NCBI GenBank assembly: GCA_947258465.1
Contig: CAMYIQ010000054.1
Location: forward strand, 1-6,321
DNA length: 6,321 bases
Direction of reading: 5' to 3'
Source: an uncultured Erythrobacter sp.
GTDB taxonomy: Bacteria; Pseudomonadota; Alphaproteobacteria; Sphingomonadales; Sphingomonadaceae
This document shows positions 1 to 6,321 of the stretch, piece by piece. Made by a program: the position numbers and the translations under genes. How positions within the stretch are numbered: the first letter of the stretch is position 1; the number at the start of each line of letters is the position of its first letter. A model generated the notes under the pieces. It was not told where the DNA came from, did not search any database, and was given only the letters and a program-made list of their open reading frames with translations.

Positions 1-743
<743 letters not shown>

Positions 744-747
<4 letters not shown>

Positions 748-1379
748 GGCTTGGCCTTTCGGGGCGGTAACGCGATCTCGCTCACTTCGAGGACACGCCC
801 GTTCTGGCGCACCCGGGCGGGCACGGCCCTGATGCCGAACTTTTCGGTGAGATTTCCGCCCTGGTCGAAATAGAACCTTCGCTGGCGGGCTTTCATCAGC
901 TCAAGCGGCGCGCCTTTGACGAGGATTAGCTTGGCATTGGGGTCTTGCCTGAGTGCCCAGGCGATCTGCGCCGGATCGTCGCCGTCGAGGAAGAGCAGAG
1001 GGACACGCAGCGCGACGCTATCGAGCGGATTGACCCGCGTTCCGGCCGCATGGATGAGCTCGCCCTTGGCCTCCCGGATATCGGCGGCGAGTGTGATCGT
1101 CGGATCGAAGGGCCAGCTGCGGCTTTCGTGCGCGCGGATCAGGCCGGCGACCGGGTCGGGACGGTTGACCCGCGCTATGGTGCGGCGCTTCAATTCCTGG
1201 TTGAGCTTCGCGGTCTCGCCCGACTTTTCCATCTGCGCTAGGCGCGTGTGGATCTGTTCGAGGAGGTCGCGCTCGATCACCGGAAACACCGCGCCGCGCT
1301 GGCCATAGTCTCGTGCCTGCAGGCTCGCAGGAAGCGCGGCGAGGAGAAGGGCGCCAAGCGGAAGGAGGGGGCGCATCAC
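744..1379 (-). CDS. traW: TraW, periplasmic F-type pilus assembly protein
   Basis: TraW is a periplasmic protein required for F pilus assembly and acts with TraU and TrbC. The product is 211 residues, close to F TraW (about 210). Residues 1-22 form a signal peptide with a Leu/Ala-rich core. The family's N-terminal signature follows: Asp-Tyr-Gly-Gln-Arg-Gly-Ala-Val-Phe-Pro-Val at 24-34, then acidic Leu-Leu near 38-40. Further family-like blocks are Arg-Pro-Asp-Pro-Val (73-77) and Ala-Gly-Thr-Arg-Val-Asn-Pro-Leu (112-119). Residues 168-190, ending in Val-Pro-Ala-Arg-Val, resemble the cis-proline part of a thioredoxin-like fold, but the protein contains no cysteine. Start: GTG at 1379 is followed at once by ATG at 1376. 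GGAGG at 1388-1392 lies 8 bases from the GTG and 11 from the ATG, so I kept the GTG; either start overlaps the peptidase stop. The stop overlaps the traU start. Confidence 0.95.
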
Positions 1380-1882
1380 AGGATCGTCCTCCCGCTACCG
1401 AGGATCTGCCCACGACAGACGAAGCCGATTTCGCCGTAGCGACTGTCGAGCCCGCGTGGATGGCTGGTGCCGGTATAGTAGCAACCCTCGGGGATCACGC
1501 CTTCGGGGCCCCGCGTGAGCGGAACGCCGAGGCGCGTGACCTTGAGCAGGCTCGCAACCTTCCTGCCGTTGATGAAGACCGCGTCGCCCTCATGGCGCAC
1601 GACATCGCCCGGCATGCCCAGCACGCGCTTGCCGAACATCTGCGGCCCTTCACCGAAATGTCTTTCGACGAGTTCGCTTCGCGGCGGCTCGAAGAAAATA
1701 AGGCTGCCGCGCTGGATCGCTGCCTTCTTGTCGAGCCAGAACGCCCAGTTGGGGAGGCTCGGGCTCGCATTGATGAGAAAGGCGTGGTCCTTGCTGAAGG
1801 CATCGAGCGGCGCCCAGGCGAGCGGCAGCAGGACGAGGCCCGAAAGCAGCAGCGGACGGCGTAGCGAGCGGGGCAGGCTCAT
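1376..1882 (-). CDS. conjugative transfer signal peptidase, RP4 TraF type (family S26)
   Basis: This is a membrane-anchored serine protease of signal peptidase family S26, 168 residues. A hydrophobic N-terminal segment (about 10-28) follows an Arg-rich start and should be a single anchor with the catalytic domain in the periplasm. The predicted nucleophile is Ser42 in Asn-Ala-Ser-Pro-Ser-Leu-Pro, and the predicted general base is Lys85 in Gly-Lys-Arg-Val-Leu-Gly-Met-Pro-Gly-Asp. The late S26 box appears as Leu-Asp-Ser-Arg-Tyr at 145-149. Cys134 and Cys156 flank that box and could form a disulfide. By family it should cleave an exported substrate; RP4 TraF matures and cyclises the pilin, but the substrate here is unknown. 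It should not be confused with F-plasmid TraF, a thioredoxin-like protein. Similar peptidases lie before traW in some other F-like elements, such as SXT- and R27-type loci (from memory). ATGA overlap with trbI; GGGGAG at 1891-1896 is 8 bases upstream. Confidence 0.92.
   Translation of the reverse strand: MSLPRSLRRPLLLSGLVLLPLAWAPLDAFSKDHAFLINASPSLPNWAFWLDKKAAIQRGSLIFFEPPRSELVERHFGEGPQMFGKRVLGMPGDVVRHEGDAVFINGRKVASLLKVTRLGVPLTRGPEGVIPEGCYYTGTSHPRGLDSRYGEIGFVCRGQILGSGRTIL
1388..1392 (-). promoter_or_regulatory. ribosome binding site that decides the traW start
   Basis: GGAGG lies inside the last codons of the signal peptidase gene. It is 8 bases from a GTG at 1379 and 11 bases from the neighbouring ATG at 1376. 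The 8-base gap is closer to the optimum, so the GTG is the more likely traW start, although the two starts differ by a single residue. Confidence 0.6.
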
Positions 1883-2259
1883 GGCTGCTTCTCCCCGGCG
1901 AGCTCGTCCGCAATGCGCCGTTCGAGTTCGGGGGTCGCATCTTCGGCTGCCCCGGCGAGCACTGCCTCGGCGACGAGCACCACGCGGCCGTCGCGGCCCA
2001 TGTCTGCGACTGCTGCCTCGGCGGCCTTGAGATAGGCAAGGCTCGCAGCCTGGACGACCGCCGGATCGGCATCGGCGCGCGCGGCCTCCTCAACGAATGT
2101 GCCGATGGTCTCGGCGAGCCGGACAGTGACGATCCGCTGCTTGGGGGAGCTGGTGACCTGCTGGGTAAGCCATGCGCCCCACAGCAGCGCGGCAACAAGC
2201 ACCGCTACGGCGAGGAGTTTCGGGCCTAGCTGGCGAAGCGGGAGGTTCAGTCTATCCAT
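1879..2259 (-). CDS. trbI: TrbI, inner-membrane F-type conjugation protein
   Basis: TrbI is a small inner-membrane protein of F-type systems linked to pilus elongation and retraction. The product is 126 residues, almost the length of F TrbI (128). One transmembrane helix at about 14-31 is followed by a periplasmic domain. The segment from Ile43 (Val-Thr-Val-Arg-Leu-Ala-Glu-Thr-Ile) and the strand-like Arg-Val-Val-Leu-Val-Ala-Glu-Ala-Val-Leu at 92-101, followed by an acidic tail, fit the TrbI family layout. Its place after traC and before traW supports the call. Thr/Ala/Glu-rich helices at 53-86 could mediate oligomerisation, which is inference. ATG at 2259 overlaps the end of the unknown upstream gene by 8 bases; the nearest purine-rich stretch (GAGGG) is about 11 bases upstream, so initiation may depend on coupling. 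The stop overlaps the peptidase start as ATGA. Confidence 0.85.
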   Translation of the reverse strand: MDRLNLPLRQLGPKLLAVAVLVAALLWGAWLTQQVTSSPKQRIVTVRLAETIGTFVEEAARADADPAVVQAASLAYLKAAEAAVADMGRDGRVVLVAEAVLAGAAEDATPELERRIADELAGEKQP

Positions 2260-2668
2260 GGCGGGGATATCCCTCGTTGTTTTGGCGGCAAAGGCGGCGG
2301 TCGAGGCGGCGCAGGAAGCTTGGCAGCCGCAGCAGCGCGAGCCCGCCAGCGGAGCTGAGGAAGGCGATCTGGAGGTCCTGCGCGAAGAGGTGCCGCGCGA
2401 TCGGCTCGGCAGTGCGGTAGTGATCGGCGAGGTTGCCGAGCTGCGCGAACAGCGCCGTGAGGTCCCAGCCGGCGATGAGTAGAAAAACGAAAAGCGGCAG
2501 ACCGAGGACCAGCAGCAGCGTGCTCACAGCGAAGCCTGCTGCTTCGAGGAGGACGAGGCAGGTGCCCTGGAACAGCGCGAGCCAGTTTACGGCGCGATGC
2601 TTTTCGCGGGCGCGTTTGGCAGTCGGAAGCGGCACGCGGTCGACGAGCGTGGTGGTCTCGAGCACCAT
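2252..2668 (-). CDS. unknown small membrane protein between traC and trbI
   Basis: I do not recognise this gene. It encodes about 138 residues. A basic N-terminal stretch (about 12-26, several Arg and Lys) is followed by a long hydrophobic block at about 28-68, long enough for two helices with Glu42 and Gly45 near the turn. A further hydrophobic stretch at about 99-116 precedes a strongly basic tail (Arg-Arg-Leu-Asp-Arg-Arg). By the positive-inside rule both ends may face the cytoplasm, although the number of helices (two or three) is uncertain. There is no signal peptide, enzyme motif or cysteine pair. Placement inside the pilus-assembly operon suggests a role at the inner-membrane base of the apparatus, next to TraC or TrbI, but this is only inference. 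Start choice: two adjacent ATGs at 2671 and 2668. The strong AAGGAGG is 3 bases from the first and 6 from the second, so I prefer 2668. Both overlap the traC stop. Confidence 0.85.
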   Translation of the reverse strand: MVLETTTLVDRVPLPTAKRAREKHRAVNWLALFQGTCLVLLEAAGFAVSTLLLVLGLPLFVFLLIAGWDLTALFAQLGNLADHYRTAEPIARHLFAQDLQIAFLSSAGGLALLRLPSFLRRLDRRLCRQNNEGYPRHG

Positions 2669-5217
2669 CATGCGCCTCCTTCCACGCCGGCGACGAGCGC
2701 GACCGCGCGTTCGAGCGGCATGCCGCTTTCGACATGGCGGCGGATCGCGGCATAGGTGTCGGGATCGGAGGAGAAGATCGTCGCCGAGAGCGGATCGAGC
2801 ACGAGCCGCCCGACGGCTTCAACCTCGGGACCCTTCAGGTAGATCTCGCTGTATTCACTGCCCGAGCGCTTGAGGCTGCGGATCAGCGTTTCGGTGCGGT
2901 CGTCCATGTCGAGCCGGGCTTCCTTGCGGAAATCGGCAATGGTCTCGGGCTTCTGCTGGAGCACCAGCATCCAGTCGCTGTTCTCGAGCGCGGCGCGCGC
3001 GCCATCGGACTTGTAATAGTCATTGAGCGACTGGGTGGCGGTGGCGAGCGCGCCGCCATATTTGCGTGCGGTGCGGGCGTAGGTCTCGACGAACTCGCCC
3101 ATCGAGCCGCCCTTGAGCATCGCCCAGGCTTCATCGATCAGCAGCAGTTTCTTGGTGCTGCGCGAACTCCGCGTCATCGCCTGGCCGGTCATAAACATGA
3201 TCGCCGAAAGGACGACGCTTCGCAGTTCCTCGCGGCTCGCGAGATCGCTCATCTCGAAGACGGTGAAATCGTCCTCAAGCGCGAAACTCGCCTTGCCGGA
3301 AAAGAACCCGGCATAGCTGCCACCGCGGCAGAAGGGCGCGATCGCAGTCGCCAAATCCTTGCCCGCCTCGTTCTCGCTTTGATGGAGTGTATGTGCGACA
3401 TCGTCGATCGCGCCGCCGCTGCCGAGCGCTTCCCAGACCTGCGTCACTGCCCGGTCGATGAGGCCGCGCTCGGTGTCCAAGGGGGCTGCACTCGGCCGTG
3501 CCATCTGGCCAACGATTGCCTTGATCATGGCGAAGCAGTCGAGGCGGTAATCCTCGTCTTCGTGCGCGCGGGCATCGTCGACCATCGAGAATGGGTTCAG
3601 GGAAAAGCCCGAGGCGAGCGTGAACTCGACGAAGCGTCCGCCCTGCAGTTTGACCGAATGCTCGAAGCTGCGCCCGTCGTCGATCACCACGACCTTGGCG
3701 CCCGCACCGCGGAGCGCTGTGCAGAGCTCCTGCAGCAGTACCGACTTGCCCGAGCCCGACTTGCCGCAGATCGCTATATTGTGATTGCCGGCAGTGTTTT
3801 CGAATGGCGACCACCAGAAGGGCTGGCCGCGTCGTCCCAGGAGCAGCAGATGCGGGATTGCGCCGCCGAGATACTCGCCCTGCAGCGGGGCGATGTTCGC
3901 CGCGGTGGTCGAGAGCATGGTGCGGAAGCGCTTAAGGCGCGCAAGGTCGTGGACCAGCCCGTCGGCAAGGCTCAGCGGGAAGGCCGCGACGAGACCCTGC
4001 AACTGGAGGAAACGTTCGTCGGCGAGGTCCCAACCGGCGGCCTTGTAGATCGCCTTGACCGTGCGTTCGTGCGCGTCGCCATCCCCCAACGGCGAGATGG
4101 TGGTGAGTCCGTAGAACAACTTGACCAGCTTCTTGCCCGCCTGGAGCTCGGCCTGGACATGCTTCCATTCGGCCGATTGCTCAGAAAGCCTCGGCAGGAA
4201 GCGCGCGCTCCTGGTCTCCGACAGGCTGGTAGTGCGCATGAACTTGTAGCCTGCGCGCGCCGAGGCCGCTTCCTGGTCGGGATAGTGGAGGCACAACATG
4301 GTCGCGGCGGGACAGGGAAAGCGCAGCTTGTCGGTGAACATGTCGCCGATGAGCCGCGCGCATTCCCACGGTGCCCAGCGCTCGGGGGTCGAACGAACGC
4401 CGTAATGGCGCACGTCGAAGCGGTCGGGATAGCAGGTGCCCATCTGGGGAATACCGTCGCGGCTGCGTCCGGTCTCGCGGAACCGCTCGGTCCGGAGGAT
4501 CAGCCGGTCGTCCTCGACCTCAAGTTCTATATCGCGGCGGATCGCCTGGACGTCGAGCGTGTCCTCGCGGTTCCAGTGCGTAAGATCGAGCTCGCGCGCG
4601 GTGGTCGGCGAGGTCAGCTCGTCGATCAGCGCGAGAAGTCCGGCCGGTTCGAGCCGGTTGGAGGCAAGACCCAGCGAATTGAGCATCCCTGCCATCCCGT
4701 CGCGGCATTCGGTCAGCTCGGCGTCGGTGACGCTCCCGGGCACGGGAACGCCGAGCGACAACACGAGGCGGACATGGCGCGCGTGGAACGGCGCATGCGC
4801 CGAGCCCGAATGCCAGACGAGGTCGTAGAGGCGGTTGGTCCGCGCCTTGGCGATGGCTTCGTAGATCCCGCCCTGCTCGTAGCGCGGACCGAACCAGGGT
4901 CCGACGATCGCTCCGATCCGGGGGGAAGCGAAGTTCAGGACCTGCAAGCAGGCGCCCTGCGGCAGGCTCTCGGAGAAGAACTGCCCGAGGATTTCGCCGG
5001 TGCGTTCGTCCGCCCCGATCAGCGGGGTCACTTCGAGCACGAAGCCCTTCGAATGCGCGTTGCGATAGAGACCCGGCCCTTCATCGTACACGCGGTAGGG
5101 GAGCCAGTCCGAGAGCATGTCGAGCGCGAAGCTCGGCCGGGCATGGTCGGCCTGCCGCGCATCGCCGAACAGGCCGGAGAGCAGCGCGTCGCGCGCCGAG
5201 GCGAGCGAACGGTTCAT
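2668..5217 (-). CDS. traC: TraC, F-type type IV secretion ATPase (VirB4 family)
   Basis: TraC is the VirB4-family ATPase that sits at the cytoplasmic face of the inner membrane and powers pilus assembly and transfer. The product is 849 residues, against about 875 for F TraC. Residues from about 30 to 290 correspond to the N-terminal TraC domain. The C-terminal part is a RecA-like ATPase: Walker A Gly-Lys-Ser-Gly-Ser-Gly-Lys-Ser at 485-492, Walker B Leu-Leu-Leu-Ile-Asp-Glu at 691-696 followed by Ala-Trp, and a Thr-Gln motif at 728-729 preceded by the Arg-Thr-Ala-Arg-Lys-Tyr-Gly-Gly stretch common in VirB4 proteins. All key residues are intact, so it should be active. Start: the frame stays open up to 5880, but ATG 5217 overlaps the traV stop (ATGA), has AAGGAG 7 bases upstream, and gives the normal family N-terminus. 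The extra upstream frame is only the shadow of traV. The stop overlaps the next start. Confidence 0.97.
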   Translation of the reverse strand: MNRSLASARDALLSGLFGDARQADHARPSFALDMLSDWLPYRVYDEGPGLYRNAHSKGFVLEVTPLIGADERTGEILGQFFSESLPQGACLQVLNFASPRIGAIVGPWFGPRYEQGGIYEAIAKARTNRLYDLVWHSGSAHAPFHARHVRLVLSLGVPVPGSVTDAELTECRDGMAGMLNSLGLASNRLEPAGLLALIDELTSPTTARELDLTHWNREDTLDVQAIRRDIELEVEDDRLILRTERFRETGRSRDGIPQMGTCYPDRFDVRHYGVRSTPERWAPWECARLIGDMFTDKLRFPCPAATMLCLHYPDQEAASARAGYKFMRTTSLSETRSARFLPRLSEQSAEWKHVQAELQAGKKLVKLFYGLTTISPLGDGDAHERTVKAIYKAAGWDLADERFLQLQGLVAAFPLSLADGLVHDLARLKRFRTMLSTTAANIAPLQGEYLGGAIPHLLLLGRRGQPFWWSPFENTAGNHNIAICGKSGSGKSVLLQELCTALRGAGAKVVVIDDGRSFEHSVKLQGGRFVEFTLASGFSLNPFSMVDDARAHEDEDYRLDCFAMIKAIVGQMARPSAAPLDTERGLIDRAVTQVWEALGSGGAIDDVAHTLHQSENEAGKDLATAIAPFCRGGSYAGFFSGKASFALEDDFTVFEMSDLASREELRSVVLSAIMFMTGQAMTRSSRSTKKLLLIDEAWAMLKGGSMGEFVETYARTARKYGGALATATQSLNDYYKSDGARAALENSDWMLVLQQKPETIADFRKEARLDMDDRTETLIRSLKRSGSEYSEIYLKGPEVEAVGRLVLDPLSATIFSSDPDTYAAIRRHVESGMPLERAVALVAGVEGGA
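2675..2681 (-). promoter_or_regulatory. strong ribosome binding site inside the end of traC
   Basis: The sequence AAGGAGG is the best anti-16S match I found at any junction in this window. It lies within the last codons of traC, 3 bases before the first and 6 bases before the second of two adjacent ATG codons. The spacing favours the second ATG (2668) as the start of the small membrane protein. It gives a fresh initiation point mid-operon. Confidence 0.75.
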
Positions 5218-5828
5218 TGGCTCTCTCCTTCGGGTTCGCCAGGCGAAAGGGGGTGGGGCACCCAGCCGGGGGAGGGGAGACGGCCAGGTGCCCCGGTGAC
5301 CGGCGCCGGAACGCCGGGCTGCGCTTCCGGGGCCTGGGAGGGGATAACCAGGACATCCGGAAGCTGCAGGGGAAGGGGATTGAAGACAGGCGCGTTCTGC
5401 GGGTCTGTCGGCGGCGGCGGGGTCTGCGCATCGTTGCCCGCGCGTCCGAGCGCGCGGAGCACTTCGCCTCTCGAGCGCGGGGCATGCCAGCTCTCCGCAG
5501 GATGATCGGGCAGCGCGACATGAACCACGCGCGCTTCGTGGTCCCGGCCCGCCGCGTCGCGATAGGCGGCGATGACGATCCGGAGCGAGCGGGCGTCCGC
5601 CTGGCGCGGACCAGCGAGCGAGGGTGGCTGACTGGTTGCAGCGCGCGATGCCATGCCGGTGCCAGCTTCGCCGATCGCCGCGCTGTCGATCAGCGTGGTG
5701 GGCGCGCAGCTGCCTTCGGGCGCGCGGCAGTCGAAATCGCCTTTGACATTGCCGCCAAGCGTGGCGCATCCGGCAATGCTCGCAGCGAGGCTGGCGGCTG
5801 AAATTGCCCGGAAGTGACGCCCGCTCAT
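5214..5828 (-). CDS. traV: TraV, outer-membrane lipoprotein of the F-type core complex
   Basis: TraV is the lipoprotein (VirB7 counterpart) that anchors the TraK/TraB core complex to the outer membrane. The product is 204 residues, longer than F TraV (171). The signal peptide ends in the lipobox Ser-Ile-Ala-Gly-Cys, so the lipidated residue is Cys21; residue 22 is Ala, not Asp, which fits sorting to the outer membrane. The family's two-cysteine motif follows: Asp-Phe-Asp-Cys at 31-34 and Gly-Ser-Cys at 39-41. A central segment at about 81-114 looks like a compact folded part. Residues 131-204 are a low-complexity tail with 21 prolines, probably extended and flexible. ATG 5828 overlaps the dsbC stop (ATGA), with GGAG 7 bases upstream at 5836-5839. 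The call rests on the lipobox, the Cys motif and the position before traC, as overall TraV conservation is low. Confidence 0.9.
   Translation of the reverse strand: MSGRHFRAISAASLAASIAGCATLGGNVKGDFDCRAPEGSCAPTTLIDSAAIGEAGTGMASRAATSQPPSLAGPRQADARSLRIVIAAYRDAAGRDHEARVVHVALPDHPAESWHAPRSRGEVLRALGRAGNDAQTPPPPTDPQNAPVFNPLPLQLPDVLVIPSQAPEAQPGVPAPVTGAPGRLPSPGWVPHPLSPGEPEGESQ
5225..5230 (-). promoter_or_regulatory. ribosome binding site that decides the traC start
   Basis: AAGGAG lies in the last codons of traV, 7 bases before the ATG at 5217. Together with the ATGA overlap it sets the traC start, in preference to the much longer open frame that continues upstream through traV. Confidence 0.75.
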
Positions 5829-6321
5829 TGCCCTGCTCCGGCGCGCTGGTTGGCGAAGCGGTTGAGCGTTGCAGCATCACGATAGCCGTGCATCACCGCG
5901 CCATCGCTTGCGCGCACGATCACCGGGGTCCCGGCAAAGCCATTGGCCTTGGCAAAGGCCTCGTTGGCGTCGAGCGCGCGGATGGCCTTGCAGCTGGCGG
6001 GACGCGGCACGTGCTTGCCGGTATAGGCAGCGTGCAGCGCCGCGACCGGATCGCTGGCGCACAGGACGCTTTCAGAGAGGCGCCGGCTCGCCGCGCCGAA
6101 GATCGAGATCGGTCGCTCCTCGACCAGTACGCCCGCCTGCTCGAGTGCGCCGGTGAGCTTCTTGCAGTAGCCGCACTGGAAATCGGAGAAGACCACGAGC
6201 CGCGGCCCCTTGGGATTGCCCCAGCGGATCGCGCCCTCATGAGGGAGCTGCGAGAGGTCGACCTTTGTCTTGGCGGGTGCGGGCGCGGCTTCGCTGTGCG
6301 AGGCTTCGGCGCGGCCCGCAG
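5825..6321 (-). CDS. dsbC: DsbC-like periplasmic thiol:disulfide interchange protein (5' end cut by window edge)
   Basis: This is a thioredoxin-fold protein of the DsbC type, which would rearrange wrong disulfides in exported proteins. The frame is open to the window edge, giving 164 visible residues; the start, signal peptide and probably the dimerisation part lie outside. I joined the frame above an internal GTG at 6196, because the family block Ile-Arg-Trp-Gly-Asn-Pro-Lys-Gly lies upstream of it. The active site Cys-Gly-Tyr-Cys (6164-6175) follows Phe-Ser-Asp-Phe-Gln, and Cys-Gly-Tyr-Cys is the same dipeptide as in E. coli DsbC. A second pair of cysteines (in Val-Leu-Cys-Ala-Ser and Ala-Ser-Cys-Lys-Ala) matches the structural disulfide of DsbC proteins. 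The cis-proline loop is Gly-Thr-Pro-Val-Ile-Val (Pro codon at 5924-5926). An Ala/Pro/Glu-rich linker precedes the domain. It lies directly before traV, and its likely clients are the cysteine-rich transfer proteins such as TraU. A TrbB-like name is possible. Confidence 0.92.
   Translation of the reverse strand, partial: AGRAEASHSEAAPAPAKTKVDLSQLPHEGAIRWGNPKGPRLVVFSDFQCGYCKKLTGALEQAGVLVEERPISIFGAASRRLSESVLCASDPVAALHAAYTGKHVPRPASCKAIRALDANEAFAKANGFAGTPVIVRASDGAVMHGYRDAATLNRFANQRAGAGQ

Noticed and set aside
2734..5505. Plus-strand open frame of 923 codons antisense to traC
   Set aside because: It mirrors the codons of traC, an unmistakable ATPase gene. In GC-rich DNA the antisense frame easily stays free of stops, and the translation shows no family motif and an Arg/Ala/Gly/Glu-rich composition typical of a shadow.
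5217..5801. Plus-strand open frame of 194 codons opposite traV
   Set aside because: It is antisense to a lipoprotein gene with a clear lipobox; no ribosome site or motif supports it.
5218..5880. N-terminal extension of the traC frame by 221 codons
   Set aside because: The extension runs entirely across traV and the end of dsbC in another frame, is rich in Arg and Pro, and has no relation to TraC proteins. The ATG at 5217 has the overlap and ribosome site expected.
5825..6196. dsbC starting at GTG 6196
   Set aside because: The frame is open further upstream to the window edge and contains the family block before the active site, so this GTG (Val) is internal.

Overview
This window is a tightly packed block of conjugative transfer genes, all on the minus strand, from the mating-pair-formation part of an F-type (MPF-F) type IV secretion system. 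Read in the direction of transcription (high to low coordinates) the order is dsbC-like (5' end outside the window), traV, traC, a small unknown membrane protein, trbI, an RP4-TraF-type S26 signal peptidase, traW and traU (3' end outside the window). The very high GC content and the F-like order with dsbC before traV and a peptidase before traW suggest a plasmid or integrative conjugative element of an alphaproteobacterium, perhaps a sphingomonad. The host is an inference from composition and gene order only.

Layout: 5825-6321 DsbC-like disulfide isomerase; 5214-5828 TraV lipoprotein; 2668-5217 TraC ATPase; 2252-2668 (or 2671) unknown multi-spanning membrane protein; 1879-2259 TrbI; 1376-1882 signal peptidase; 744-1379 TraW; 1-747 TraU. 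There is no non-coding gap. Every junction is a 1-8 base overlap, most of them ATGA-type, so the genes are almost certainly one polycistronic, translationally coupled unit whose promoter lies upstream of 6321 and whose end lies beyond position 1.

How the genes work together: TraV is the outer-membrane lipoprotein of the core complex. TraC is the cytoplasmic ATPase that powers pilus assembly. TrbI is an inner-membrane protein affecting pilus dynamics. TraW and TraU are periplasmic proteins for pilus assembly and mating-pair formation. DsbC probably corrects disulfides in cysteine-rich partners such as TraU, which has 11 cysteines in its visible part. The peptidase probably processes an exported component, possibly the pilin.

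I see no novel system here. The least explained item is the membrane protein between traC and trbI. No RNA gene, mobile element, CRISPR array, promoter or terminator could be supported.
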